A model generated the notes under the pieces. It saw only the letters and a program-made list of their open reading frames with translations, searched no databases and was not told the origin of the DNA. Made by a program: the position numbers and the translations under genes. This document shows, piece after piece, positions 33,308 to 42,732 of a stretch of 64,000 nucleotides of DNA (positions are counted from its first letter, which is position 1; the number at the start of each line of letters is the position of its first letter). Source of the DNA: Microbacterium sp. APC 3901 (GTDB lineage Bacteria > Actinomycetota > Actinomycetes > Actinomycetales > Microbacteriaceae); assembly GCF_030407765.1 (NCBI RefSeq), contig NZ_JASDCU010000001.1, positions 186,001 through 250,000 on the forward strand, in the 5' to 3' direction.

Positions 33308-34991
33308 CTTCCCTCGACGGCATCGGCCTCGCTCGGGGGAAGATGCGCTCGCCGCCGACTCGTGCCCCCTCCTCGCATCCGGCGTCGACTTCGAGCAGGC
33401 CGATGACGACGGGACATGGATCGCGACGCTGCACGGAGTGCCTTCATCGAGGGTCTCGCGTACCGTCGTCGAGCTTCTGCGAGCGATGAACGGCGAAACC
33501 GCACTTCATGATCTGCATCGGCGCTTCGCCCCTTCCGAGTCGTGGGAGCACTTTCTGCGCCTGGCAGGGAGATTCCGCGCCTGTGGACTCCTCGAGGGCG
33601 ACGAGAAGCTGCCGCCCGGCCGAGTCGTCTACCGGCCCCCTTTCACTCTGCAGATCGCGACGCTACGCGCACCCGCCATCTTCGGTCGTCTGGACCGACT
33701 GATCGTCCCGCTCCCACACCGAGCAGTCGTGATGTCGATCGCGATTCTGCTCTGCCTGGGACTCGTCGCCGCGACAGCTCAGACGGAAGAGCTGTGGGCC
33801 GCCCTCACCACGCCGGTGCCGCTCATCGTCCTCGCGTACCTCGTCGTGACGCTCTCGCTGATGACCCTGCTCCACGAGAGTGCTCACGGGATCACGCTCA
33901 CGAGGTTCGGCGGAAGACCCCGCCGGGCGGGCTTCATGCTCTTCTACCTCAGTCCGGCATTCTTCGTGGATGTGACGGACGGGTGGCGGCTTCCTGAACG
34001 CCGGCAGCGCGTCGCCATCGCGCTGGCGGGGCCCGCGGTGCACGCCGTCGTCGGCGCGATCGCACTCATCGTCGCGCTCACGCTGTCGCAGCCAGTGATC
34101 CGCCAGAGCGCGCTGCTCCTCGCCGTCTCGTGCGGCGCCATCGCCCTCATCAATCTGATCCCCTTCGTGCGGTTCGACGGGTACATCGCGCTCATGAGCG
34201 CTCTGGACGAGCCGAACCTGAGGGCGCGGGCGATCCACGACGCCTCGGGCAGACTGGCCGGTCTGCTGTTCGGCGGGCAGCGCAGCACCAAGCGTCTGGA
34301 CACGTGGTGGAGCGTGCCGTTCGGGCTCGCGTGCCTCGTCACCCCGGTCGTGCTGGTGGTGTTCGCCGTCGCCCGCATCGCTCGCGCACTCGCCGGAGGC
34401 GGACCGATCCTCGGATCGCTCGTCATGGCGCTCGAGGCCGTCGTCGTGATCGCCGGTGTCGTGATCCTCGTCAAGGCGCTGCGCCGTGTGCTTCGGTCCG
34501 GCGTCCCGCGGCTCCGATTCGGGTCGGTCGTCATCGCACTCGTCGCGAGCATCGTGATCGCCGGCGCCGTGATCCCCGTGCCTGTGACAGCCACCTTCGG
34601 TTTCACCGCGCACGGTGACCGCGTGGTCCTTCTGCAGGCCGGCGAGACCGGCGACGCGTCCGAGGCAGACGTGCCCGAAGGTGCCCGGGTGGTCCTGATG
34701 AGCAACGGCATCCTCGCCGACGAGCAGGTTGGTGAAGGGGTGGTCTGGTCGCAGCGGCCGCACCGGACGAGGGTGCCGCTCGAGGCGCTCTTCCCGATCG
34801 TGGCGGACGGCGTGACGGTCCCCGCGGTGATCATCGCCGGGGTGAACGTGTCAGAGGAGACCGGCTCCCTGCCTGCGACGGGGCAGGCGCGAGTCGAACT
34901 CGGTGTGAGAAGTCTGTGGCAGACGCTCTGGGTGGCCGGAGTGGAGATGCCACTGTCATCTCTTCAGAGCGGAGAGGTGGGAAAGGAATGA
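33288..34991 (+). CDS. mpaP: daptide biosynthesis M50-family intramembrane metalloprotease
   Basis: This 567-residue site-2-protease-like membrane protein has an N-terminal cytoplasmic wHTH-like region (about 20-105), in the style of PqqD/RRE domains, which may bind leader peptides. Multiple spans follow. The zinc motif HESAH lies at residues 196-200 and NLIPFVRFDG carries the third zinc ligand Asp at about residue 297. The C-terminal part adds further spans and a beta-rich extracytoplasmic tail. It probably removes the leader from the hydrophobic core. ATG 33288 follows GGAGG; ATG 33294 is an alternative. Confidence 0.83.
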   Translation: MRMPPGSFPRRHRPRSGEDALAADSCPLLASGVDFEQADDDGTWIATLHGVPSSRVSRTVVELLRAMNGETALHDLHRRFAPSESWEHFLRLAGRFRACGLLEGDEKLPPGRVVYRPPFTLQIATLRAPAIFGRLDRLIVPLPHRAVVMSIAILLCLGLVAATAQTEELWAALTTPVPLIVLAYLVVTLSLMTLLHESAHGITLTRFGGRPRRAGFMLFYLSPAFFVDVTDGWRLPERRQRVAIALAGPAVHAVVGAIALIVALTLSQPVIRQSALLLAVSCGAIALINLIPFVRFDGYIALMSALDEPNLRARAIHDASGRLAGLLFGGQRSTKRLDTWWSVPFGLACLVTPVVLVVFAVARIARALAGGGPILGSLVMALEAVVVIAGVVILVKALRRVLRSGVPRLRFGSVVIALVASIVIAGAVIPVPVTATFGFTAHGDRVVLLQAGETGDASEADVPEGARVVLMSNGILADEQVGEGVVWSQRPHRTRVPLEALFPIVADGVTVPAVIIAGVNVSEETGSLPATGQARVELGVRSLWQTLWVAGVEMPLSSLQSGEVGKE

Positions 34992-35710
34992 AGATGAACG
35001 GTCACGCGATCGAGGTCCGAGGACTCACGAAGAGGTACGGAGATCGGGCCGCGGTCGAAGAGCTGTCGTTCGCTGTGCCGTACGGATCGATCGTCGGCCT
35101 TCTGGGGCCCAACGGCGCGGGCAAATCGACGACTCTGCGAACGATCGTCGGCCTGCTGAAGCCGACGAGCGGTGACAGCCTCATCGACGGCATGCCGTTC
35201 TCCGCGCTCGCCGATCCGGCATCTCACGTCGGCGTCCACATGGACGGCTTCGGCTTCGAGGGCGGTATCACCGCCCGGCGTCACCTGGAGATCTGCCGGC
35301 TCGCGGCGGGGGCCCCTCGGGGACGAGTCGACGAGGTGCTCGAGGAGGTCGGGCTCGCAGCGGATGCCCGTCGCCGAGTGAAGACCTTCTCGACGGGGAT
35401 GACCCAGCGACTCGGGCTGGCCGCAGCCCTCATCGGCTCGCCCCGGACACTCATCCTGGACGAGCCGGCCAACGGGCTCGATCCCGACGGCATCCGCTGG
35501 CTTCGCAGGTTCCTGCGCGGCTATTCGGAACGCGGCGGCACCGTCCTGATCGCCAGCCACCAGCTCGCCGAGCTGGAACAGGTCGTGGACGAGGTGGTCG
35601 TCATCAAGCGGCGCGCGCTCTTCGCCGGGCGGCTCGCTGACCTGGTGACGAGCGACGCAGACTCGCTCGAGAGCAAGTACTTCGATCTCGTTGAAGGAGC
35701 CTCCGCATGA
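34988..35710 (+). CDS. ABC transporter ATP-binding protein, daptide export
   Basis: This is a 240-residue ABC ATPase. Walker A is GPNGAGKSTT near residue 42, the Q-loop lies in the region HMDGFGFEGGITARRHLE, the signature is FSTGMTQRLG, and Walker B is TLILDEPANGLDPDG. The sequence type matches exporters of peptides or antibiotics (BcrA/NodI-like). It overlaps the protease stop by 4 bases; ATG 34994 is also possible because AAAGGA is better spaced to it. It pairs with two permease genes downstream and is likely to export the modified peptide or give self-immunity. Confidence 0.9.
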   Translation: MKMNGHAIEVRGLTKRYGDRAAVEELSFAVPYGSIVGLLGPNGAGKSTTLRTIVGLLKPTSGDSLIDGMPFSALADPASHVGVHMDGFGFEGGITARRHLEICRLAAGAPRGRVDEVLEEVGLAADARRRVKTFSTGMTQRLGLAAALIGSPRTLILDEPANGLDPDGIRWLRRFLRGYSERGGTVLIASHQLAELEQVVDEVVVIKRRALFAGRLADLVTSDADSLESKYFDLVEGASA

Positions 35711-36435
35711 AGGAAACCGTCCGAAGCGAAGTCCTGCGCTCGGTGAGCGGGTCGTCCATCCTGGCGGTCTACCTCGTGGCCGTCCTGATGCCCGTCTTCG
35801 TGCTGTTCTCCGACGGTTCACGATTCGACCTCGACGGCATCGATTCTGCCGCGGCCACCGCACTTCTCCTGGAGCCGCTGGCCTGGTCGGCCATCTCCGC
35901 GGCGTTCGTCGGCGCGTACGGCGTCACCCGCGAGTGCTACTACGGCTCGATGGACAGAACACTCACCGGGGTCGGCTTCCCTCGCGCCTTCTCGGGGAAG
36001 CTCGTCGCGGGTGCGGTCGTCGCGGTCGCGCTGTCGGTCGGCATCTTCGTCGTCTGGACGGTGGGCGTCGCCGTCTTCCTGGCTCAGAACGCACTGACGC
36101 TGTCGCTCACCGGGGGTGCGTGGCGCATCTACGCGGGCGCGCTCGTCGGGGTGATTCTCGGTGCATTCATCGGTGGGGCCATCGGGTGGATCACCAGGAA
36201 CTACTACACGACCGCCGCGATCGTCCTCGTCCTTCCAATGGTCGTGGAGTTCGCCCTGCTGCGCACTGCGCCGGAGCTGGCGAGGTTCTCGCCCGGACTG
36301 GTGCTGGCCGCGCTGGGCGTTCCCGGATACCAGGACCGACTGCTCGAGTTCGGCCCCGCCCTCTGCCTCGCGCTCGCGTGGGCTGTCGCACTGGTCGTCG
36401 CCGCGTGGGGCATCGAGAGAAGGAAGGCCGCGTGA
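35707..36435 (+). CDS. ABC-2-type permease, daptide export, subunit 1
   Basis: This 242-residue membrane protein has about six predicted spans and no signal peptide. ILAVYLVAVLMPVFVLFS opens the first span, GVTRECYYGSMDRTLTGV lies in a cytoplasmic loop, and the C-terminal span is LCLALAWAVALVVAAW. The sequence fits the ABC-2 transporter family. ATGA overlap with the ATPase gene gives translational coupling, and GTGA overlap with the next gene implies coupling to the second permease. Confidence 0.8.
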   Translation: MKETVRSEVLRSVSGSSILAVYLVAVLMPVFVLFSDGSRFDLDGIDSAAATALLLEPLAWSAISAAFVGAYGVTRECYYGSMDRTLTGVGFPRAFSGKLVAGAVVAVALSVGIFVVWTVGVAVFLAQNALTLSLTGGAWRIYAGALVGVILGAFIGGAIGWITRNYYTTAAIVLVLPMVVEFALLRTAPELARFSPGLVLAALGVPGYQDRLLEFGPALCLALAWAVALVVAAWGIERRKAA

Positions 36436-37166
36436 TCGGCCGGGCCGTCCGAGCTCATGCCCGCGGCTTCGCGGGCGATGTCGTGCTGTTCTGGGTGGCG
36501 ATGGCAGGTTTCGTGCTGTCGCTTTCGGTGGCGACGAACATCCCACCGGAACTCGCAGAGGCACCGACCGATGTCCGAGCCGCGTTCGCGGCGCCGTACG
36601 AAGCGGTGCTCGCGACGTATGCAGCAGTTCTCGCGGCCGCCTACGGCTCCTTCCGCTACACCGTGGACCGGCGAGACGGTGTCGTCGCTCAGCGTCTGAT
36701 GCTGCAGCCTCGGTGGGCGACTCTTCTCGTCAGGGTCGTCTCCTCAGGCATCGGCGGCGCGATCGTCGCTCTCGCCGGAGCCGTCGGCGGCCACACGGCG
36801 TTGACTGTGGTGATGGGTGGTCTCCCTCTGGAATGGGCGTCTGTCGGGTCGACCTTGAGTCTCGGCGCGCTGGCAGGACTCTGGGGAATGGGGGTGGGCG
36901 TCGTCGTGCAGACGCATCTCGTCGCTCTGTTCGTGGCTCCGATGTCGATGAGCGTGGCGGTCCTCGTGGCGATCTTCTGGGAATCCGGCGCTGTGTACCT
37001 TCCCCTCCTCGCGATGCTCGAAGCGCTGGGGTCCGACGTCTCCGCGCTGGGAATCCCGCCGAACGAGGGGACCGGCAGTTCTACGGCTGTGCTGGTGACG
37101 GCCGCCTGGGTGCTGGGGGCGCTCGTCGCTGCGGGACTGTCGTTCATGAACCGCGATGTGACGTAG
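36432..37166 (+). CDS. ABC-2-type permease, daptide export, subunit 2
   Basis: This 244-residue membrane protein has about six spans and follows the first permease with a GTGA overlap at 36432-36435. VVLFWVAMAGFVLSLSV opens it, RYTVDRRDGVVAQRLMLQ is the loop region, and a Gly-rich hydrophobic core follows. It is probably the partner of subunit 1 in a heteromeric exporter. It closes the operon; the next gene has its own promoter. Confidence 0.8.
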   Translation: MIGRAVRAHARGFAGDVVLFWVAMAGFVLSLSVATNIPPELAEAPTDVRAAFAAPYEAVLATYAAVLAAAYGSFRYTVDRRDGVVAQRLMLQPRWATLLVRVVSSGIGGAIVALAGAVGGHTALTVVMGGLPLEWASVGSTLSLGALAGLWGMGVGVVVQTHLVALFVAPMSMSVAVLVAIFWESGAVYLPLLAMLEALGSDVSALGIPPNEGTGSSTAVLVTAAWVLGALVAAGLSFMNRDVT

Positions 37167-37212
37167 CAGCCTCCAGCCGCCTCCGCGAGGGCGGGCGGTC
37201 AGGTGGCCGACG

Positions 37213-37218
37213 TAAAAT
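37213..37218 (+). promoter_or_regulatory. leaderless -10 box of trhO
   Basis: TAAAAT lies exactly six bases before the GTG start at 37225, with no Shine-Dalgarno site between. Confidence 0.6.
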
Positions 37219-37224
37219 CGCTGG

Positions 37225-38115
37225 GTGGCAACACCCAAAATCGTCCTCTTCTACGTCTTCACCCCGCTCGCCGATCCGGACGCGATCCGGGTGTGGCAGC
37301 GTGACCTCGGTGACGCCCTCGGGCTGCGCGGCCGGCTGCTGATCTCGAAGGACGGAGTCAACGGCACGCTCGGCGGTGATCTGCCGGCGCTCAAGAAGTG
37401 GGCGCGGTCGTTCCGATCGTACGCTCCCTTCGCTCACGCGGACATCAAATGGAGCGAGGGCACCGGCGTCGACGCCGATGGTCGCAGCGTCGACTTTCCG
37501 AAGCTCAGCGTCAAAGTGCGCGACGAGATCGTGTCGTTCGGAGCGCCGGGTGAGCTGCGCGTCGATGAGCAGGGCGTCGTCGGAGGCGGCACCCGGCTGA
37601 CACCCGAACAACTGCACGAGCTGATGGGGGAGCGCGGCGACGACGTCGTCTTCTTCGACGGCCGCAACGCGCTCGAAGCGCAGATCGGCCGCTTCCGCGG
37701 AGCCGTCGTTCCCGACACCGAGACCACGCGCGACTTCGTGCAGCTGCTCGACTCCGGGGCGTACGACGATCTCAAAGGCAAGCCGGTCGTCACCTACTGC
37801 ACAGGCGGCATCCGCTGCGAGGTGCTCTCGAGCCTGATGACCGCGCGCGGGTTCGGCGAGGTGTACCAGCTCGAAGGCGGCATCGTCCGCTACGGCGAGC
37901 AGTACGGCGATGACGGCCTGTGGGAGGGCTCGCTCTACGTGTTCGACAAGCGCGGATCCGTCGACTTCACCGACTATGCGGCCGTCATCGGCGAGTGCGC
38001 GGGGTGCGGCAGCGCGACGAAGCGGACCGCGAACTGCCCCGATCTGTCGTGCCGCACCCAGTTCGTCGTCTGCGAATCCTGCGACGCGGTGCGCTGCGAG
38101 CAGCACGCGGCCTGA
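37225..38115 (+). CDS. trhO: tRNA uridine(34) hydroxylase (rhodanese-fold)
   Basis: This 296-residue protein of the UPF0176/TrhO family contributes to 5-hydroxyuridine at tRNA position 34. An N-terminal ferredoxin-like domain (about 1-95, with [16 protein letters not shown]) precedes a rhodanese domain. The rhodanese active-site Cys is in [16 protein letters not shown] near residue 192. The C-terminal tail has a CxxC pair (ECAGCGS) and further Cys, consistent with metal binding. The start is GTG with TAAAAT six bases upstream, so it is leaderless. Confidence 0.92.
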   Translation: MATPKIVLFYVFTPLADPDAIRVWQRDLGDALGLRGRLLISKDGVNGTLGGDLPALKKWARSFRSYAPFAHADIKWSEGTGVDADGRSVDFPKLSVKVRDEIVSFGAPGELRVDEQGVVGGGTRLTPEQLHELMGERGDDVVFFDGRNALEAQIGRFRGAVVPDTETTRDFVQLLDSGAYDDLKGKPVVTYCTGGIRCEVLSSLMTARGFGEVYQLEGGIVRYGEQYGDDGLWEGSLYVFDKRGSVDFTDYAAVIGECAGCGSATKRTANCPDLSCRTQFVVCESCDAVRCEQHAA

Positions 38116-38154
38116 TCCCTCCGCCTGAGTCGTCCCCGAAGACGCGCGACTACC

Positions 38155-40413
38155 TCAGGTGAGCAGCAGCACGTCGGTGCGCCGGCTCGCGAAGAGTGAT
38201 CGGGGAAGCAGGAACGCGTGCAGCCTCGTCCACGTGTCGACGCTGCGGCGCAGTTGAGCCGTCACCTCGACGAGGGCGGCGTCGAGATCTCGCGCGCCGT
38301 CAGCGGAGGGGCGCGCATAGCTGGCCTGCTCGACTGCGGCGACGAGCACCCGCATCGCGTCGGCATCCACATGGCTGTCCCTGACGAGATCGTCGCCGCG
38401 CATGCGCGGCGTCTCGGCATCAGACAGCGGCACGCGGAGATCCTGCATGGTCGCCCGCAGCTCGGTCCAGGCCGCCCCCGCGTCGCCGCGTCGTGCGCGC
38501 CCGCGTCGGGCCACGCGCAGGGCGAGACGGGCGAGTGCGGGCAGCAGCAGCAGCACCAGCACGCCGAGCGTCGTCAGCACGACCGGGGTGGGGTCCAATC
38601 GCCGGAGCTCTGTGGTCGCCCCTGCGTTGTCGCCCGCGTCTTCACGCTCGAGCTCCGGCCCCGAGGTCTGCTCGGTGCTGGGGGCGGCCGTCGGAGCCGG
38701 CGTCGCAGCGCCGCCCGCACCGCCACCTGCGGTCGCCGCAGCGCTGAAGGCCGTCGGAACCCCGAGCGATGCAGTCGGTTCGAAGGGCACCCATCCGACA
38801 CCGGGGAAGAGCACCTCGGGCCACGAGTGCAGCTGGTCGCTGGAGACCGAATACACCGCTTCATCGTCGCCGCGGGTGGTCTCAGTCAGCGCACCCGGCA
38901 GATAGCCGACGACGATGCGCACTTCCATGTCGAGGCTCTCCGCCATGAGCGCGAACGCGCCGGCGAAATGGATGCAGTATCCCGACCGCACATCGAGGAA
39001 CCGCGCGACCGCGTCAGCGCCGGTGCCGTCGAAACCCTCGTCGACCGGGGTCTCCAGCGAGTAGGCGAACTGACTCCGGAACCACGACTGCAGGGCGATC
39101 AGCCGGTCGTAGTCGTTCGTGGCGTCAGCAGTGACGTCGGCGGCCGTCTCGCCGATCACCTCGGGCAGCTCGACGGGCTCCGCACCGGGATCGGCGATCG
39201 GTTCGGCGGCGGGAAGCCCGCGGATCTGCTCGAGAGTCGGCGACACCTCGAGCGACCGTACGGTGTAGTCGTTGCCGACCGCATCCGCGCTGCGAGATGC
39301 GAGAGTGCGGTTCTCGGGGCTCACGCGCCAGGTCGAGGGGAGTCCCTGCACACTCGTGGCGGGATAGGGCACCGGAAGCCAGGAGCTCGACATCCGGATC
39401 ACCCTGATGGAGGTGTTCTGTTCGGCGGTCTCGATGTCGGCTGTCCATTCGGCGGGGCCGAATCCCTCGCTCTGCGCCTGCAGGTCGCCGCGATCAGGCT
39501 CCCACACGCGGCCGTCGAACGCCGACAGCGTCGTGAGCCGCAGATAGGGCGCGGTGTCCGCCGTCGTCGCCACCGTGAGAACCTCGACCGGGTTCGGCTG
39601 CCGCAGGTCATCGCCGAGCCGCAGCGACGCATCGACCGTGACCCCGGTCCCTGTGCCGGCGAGGCTCGCCGAGACGGGCAGGACGGGTGCGATGATCACG
39701 GTCGTCGCCAGCGCCGCGACGCCGACGCCCGCGGCGACCGCCACGGACGTGCGGCGGGGCGAGTCGGGATTCTGCGCTGCCGTGTACCGCAGCAGGACGA
39801 GGATCAGGATGCCGAGCATCACGAACCAGACGACGTTGACCCCGCCGAGGGTGATGATCATCGGCATGGATCCCACGACCGCCGTGAGCAGGCTGGCGAG
39901 GATCGCACCGCGCTGCGCGACCAGCTGGTCGAGCAGGATCGCGACGACGCCGAAGCCGGCACCCATCACGGCTTCGAGTCCGGGGGACGCGGCGAGCGGC
40001 GCGGAGCCGAAGGCGATCTCCTCCCATGCCGAGGCTCCGAGCGCCTGGAACGCGAAGAAGGTCGCCTCGGTGGGGATGAGTCCGAACACCGCTGTGTCGC
40101 CGGCCACGAGCAGGATCACTGTGCCCATCACCGCCAGGATCTGGACGGCGATGGTGACGAGGTCGCGCGCCCAGGCCGGACGACCGCGCATCAGGGTGCG
40201 CGACGCCATGCCTGCGAGCGCGGTGACGACGATCACCGCCAGGACGGCGAACGACCAGCTGCCCGGTTCGATGACCGACGTGAACGGCCACATCGCGACG
40301 AGCCCTGCGGCGGCGGCCAGCACCGAAGGCACGACCGTGCCGACCGGCAGCTCGTGCTCGCGATGCCAGGACAGGCGGGATCCGCGCTCGGCCTTGTGCT
40401 CAGCTGGTGACAT
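38155..40413 (-). CDS. TgpA-like transglutaminase-domain membrane protein
   Basis: This is a 752-residue membrane protein. A cluster of N-terminal spans (about 25-240) is followed by an extracytoplasmic DUF3488/transglutaminase core. The catalytic triad is readable as Cys in VRSGYCIHFAGAFAL, His in SDQLHSWPEV and a following acidic residue. A C-terminal span (PVVLTTLGVLVLLLLPALA) precedes a basic cytoplasmic tail. The stop-side gene overlaps the DUF58 gene by 14 bases, and MoxR, DUF58 and TgpA form the standard three-gene operon. The function is unknown, but cell-envelope proteolysis or crosslinking is inferred. Confidence 0.88.
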   Translation of the reverse strand: MSPAEHKAERGSRLSWHREHELPVGTVVPSVLAAAAGLVAMWPFTSVIEPGSWSFAVLAVIVVTALAGMASRTLMRGRPAWARDLVTIAVQILAVMGTVILLVAGDTAVFGLIPTEATFFAFQALGASAWEEIAFGSAPLAASPGLEAVMGAGFGVVAILLDQLVAQRGAILASLLTAVVGSMPMIITLGGVNVVWFVMLGILILVLLRYTAAQNPDSPRRTSVAVAAGVGVAALATTVIIAPVLPVSASLAGTGTGVTVDASLRLGDDLRQPNPVEVLTVATTADTAPYLRLTTLSAFDGRVWEPDRGDLQAQSEGFGPAEWTADIETAEQNTSIRVIRMSSSWLPVPYPATSVQGLPSTWRVSPENRTLASRSADAVGNDYTVRSLEVSPTLEQIRGLPAAEPIADPGAEPVELPEVIGETAADVTADATNDYDRLIALQSWFRSQFAYSLETPVDEGFDGTGADAVARFLDVRSGYCIHFAGAFALMAESLDMEVRIVVGYLPGALTETTRGDDEAVYSVSSDQLHSWPEVLFPGVGWVPFEPTASLGVPTAFSAAATAGGGAGGAATPAPTAAPSTEQTSGPELEREDAGDNAGATTELRRLDPTPVVLTTLGVLVLLLLPALARLALRVARRGRARRGDAGAAWTELRATMQDLRVPLSDAETPRMRGDDLVRDSHVDADAMRVLVAAVEQASYARPSADGARDLDAALVEVTAQLRRSVDTWTRLHAFLLPRSLFASRRTDVLLLT

Positions 40414-41611
40414 CGGTCGCTCCCCGCTGCTCGGCGGTGCCGCCGATGCGGTCGGGCAGCACGTCTTCCCATGCCTCCGCGACATCGTCGCCCAGTCGCG
40501 CGACGCGCCACCCGTGCCGCTCGGCTGCCGCGGCCGCCCCACGGTGCGGCGCGGTCGCGAACAGCATCGGGGCTGCGGCGCCCGAGGGACGCAGCAGAGC
40601 GGCGTCCTCTTCGTCGATCTCGCCGGTGATGTAGACGAGCGGGCCGGGAGGGGTACCGCCGACCAGGGTCGTGATGTCGCGGGCGTCGCCGCGGGGGCCG
40701 ACCAGCGCGAGGGCGACGAGCAGACCGTCGCGGTCGTCTTCGTGACCGCGCAGGGTGCCCAGCAGGGTCCCGCTGCTGTCGATCACGTCGACGCCGTATC
40801 CCTCCTGCACGAGGTGCACGGCGACCGAGGCGCACATCGACACGGCGGTCTCGAAGGCCGGATCCTCGTCGTCTCCGGGGCGTGCCCAGCGTGCGGCGCT
40901 GCGGTCCAGGATCACGAGAGCGTCGGGACTCGACTCCTCTTCTTCCTGGCGCACCATCAGCTGCCCGCGGTGCGCGGTCGCCCGCCAGTGGATGCGACGC
41001 ATCGAGTCGCCGGAGATGTAGCGGCGCGGCGACAGGTTGTCGCTGCCCTGTCCGAGTCGGCTCGACGAGGTGTGGGCGGTGCCGCCGGCGGCGCCGACCT
41101 TCACGGTCAGCGGCGCGAGCGTGAACACCTCGGGCACGACCGTCACGGAGCGGGTCTCGCCGAAGGCCTGCTCGCGCTGGGCGAGACCGAACGGGTCGAC
41201 CGTGCGCAGCACCAGCGGACCGATCGGCCAGACACCGCGTCGCACACCGGTGATCAGGTAGCTCAGCTGGCCGCTCTCCGAGGGGTACTCGCCGGCCGAG
41301 TCGCCGGTGACGGCAGGCGGGAGCACGTCGCGCCAGAGCCCTCGGGGCACTCGCAGAGCACGCAGAGTGAAGCGCAGGGTGACGCGAGACGTCTCCGACA
41401 CCGTCAGCAGGTCGGTCGAGACCTGACGTGTGACCGAACCGGCACGACGCGGCAGGAGCACGACCAGCACCGAGAAGACGGTGAGAGCGAGAAGGAGGAT
41501 GCCGATGTAGAGGAGGATCGGCGCGCCGACCATGTTCGCCGCGATCAGGCAGCCGAGACCGGAGAGGAGCGCACCCGTGCCCCGAAGGGTGAGGGTTCGA
41601 CGGCGGGGCAT
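40400..41611 (-). CDS. DUF58 domain-containing protein
   Basis: This 403-residue protein has two N-terminal spans (about residues 11-53) and a C-terminal DUF58/vWA-like region. The DUF58 signature is DNLSPRRYISGDSMRRIHW followed by ATAHRGQLMVRQEEEES. Proteins of this family accompany MoxR ATPases and TgpA-like transglutaminases in actinobacteria; their molecular role is not settled. It overlaps the downstream transglutaminase gene by 14 bases and lies 13 bases from moxR upstream. Confidence 0.87.
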   Translation of the reverse strand: MPRRRTLTLRGTGALLSGLGCLIAANMVGAPILLYIGILLLALTVFSVLVVLLPRRAGSVTRQVSTDLLTVSETSRVTLRFTLRALRVPRGLWRDVLPPAVTGDSAGEYPSESGQLSYLITGVRRGVWPIGPLVLRTVDPFGLAQREQAFGETRSVTVVPEVFTLAPLTVKVGAAGGTAHTSSSRLGQGSDNLSPRRYISGDSMRRIHWRATAHRGQLMVRQEEEESSPDALVILDRSAARWARPGDDEDPAFETAVSMCASVAVHLVQEGYGVDVIDSSGTLLGTLRGHEDDRDGLLVALALVGPRGDARDITTLVGGTPPGPLVYITGEIDEEDAALLRPSGAAAPMLFATAPHRGAAAAAERHGWRVARLGDDVAEAWEDVLPDRIGGTAEQRGATDVTS

Positions 41612-41624
41612 GGCGAGCGAAGGG

Positions 41625-42614
41625 TCAGGAGCGAGCGGTCACGGGCACCCGCACGCGCTCGACGATCTGTCGCAGGGCCGCCTCGACGGGCTGTGCTCCG
41701 GCACGGTGCGCTCCGCGGGCGGGAAGGAGACGGTGCGCGAGCACGGGGATGATCAGGGCCGTCACGTCGTCGGGGATCACGAAGTCGCGCCCGTCGAGCG
41801 CGGCCCACACCTTCGCAGCCCGGATCAGCTGCAGGGTCGCCCTCGGACTCGCACCCAGGTGCAGGTTGGGGTCTGCGCGGGTGGCCTGGGCGAGGGCGAC
41901 CGTGTACTCCTCGAGCGCCGGAGCGACGTGCACGGAACGGGCCCACGCGATCAACCCCGAGATCGACGCCGCGTTCGCGACGGCTCTCACCGCGGCGAGC
42001 GGGTTCACGGTGTCGCGCTGACGGAGCATCAGGGCTTCAGCCGCCGCGTCGGGGTAGCCCATCGAGATGCGCATCATGAAACGGTCGCGCTGTGCTTCGG
42101 GCAGCGCGTATGTGCCCTCCATCTCGAGAGGGTTCTGGGTCGCCACGACCAGGAACGGGTCGGGGAGCATGTGCGTCGATCCGTCGACGGTCACCTGCCC
42201 CTCTTCCATGGCTTCGAGCAGTGCCGACTGCGTCTTGGGCGACGAGCGGTTGATCTCGTCGGCGATCACGATGTGCGCGAACACCGCGCCGCGCTTGAAC
42301 TCGAACTCCCGATCGACGGGGTTGTAGACGCTCACACCCGTGACATCGCCGGGAAGGAGATCGGGGGTGAACTGGATGCGGCGGACGGTGGCGTCCACAC
42401 TCGCGGCCAGCGCACGCGCCAGCACGGTCTTCCCCACTCCCGGTACGTCCTCGATCAGCAGGTGTCCTTCGGCGAGCAGACACACCAGCGCGCTCCGCAC
42501 GGCATCCGGCTTTCCGTCGATCACCCGTCCGACAGACTCGACGATGGCCGACGTCTGCGCGGCGAACTGCTCGGCATTGACGACGGCCGGGGTCAGGGGC
42601 GGGTTCTCTGGCAT
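41625..42614 (-). CDS. moxR: MoxR-type AAA+ ATPase
   Basis: This is a 329-residue AAA+ ATPase. Walker A is EDVPGVGKTVLARAL near residue 60, Walker B is IVIADEINRSSPKTQSALLE, the sensor region is ATQNPLEMEGTYALPEAQRD, and the C-terminal lid follows. MoxR ATPases act as chaperones for vWA or DUF58 partners, here encoded 13 bases downstream. ATG 42614 is preceded by GAGGGA; upstream in-frame codons lack one. It leads the moxR-DUF58-tgpA operon. Confidence 0.93.
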   Translation of the reverse strand: MPENPPLTPAVVNAEQFAAQTSAIVESVGRVIDGKPDAVRSALVCLLAEGHLLIEDVPGVGKTVLARALAASVDATVRRIQFTPDLLPGDVTGVSVYNPVDREFEFKRGAVFAHIVIADEINRSSPKTQSALLEAMEEGQVTVDGSTHMLPDPFLVVATQNPLEMEGTYALPEAQRDRFMMRISMGYPDAAAEALMLRQRDTVNPLAAVRAVANAASISGLIAWARSVHVAPALEEYTVALAQATRADPNLHLGASPRATLQLIRAAKVWAALDGRDFVIPDDVTALIIPVLAHRLLPARGAHRAGAQPVEAALRQIVERVRVPVTARS

Positions 42615-42732
42615 GCGTTCCCTCTCACGTGGGCGCTGCGGTGCGCGTGATCCGATCGTAACCCGGCTGTCTACGGATGGGGTGGGAAGCAGCATCCGTC
42701 TCTGCGGCACGGTGCCGTCCTGGCCGCGGCAT

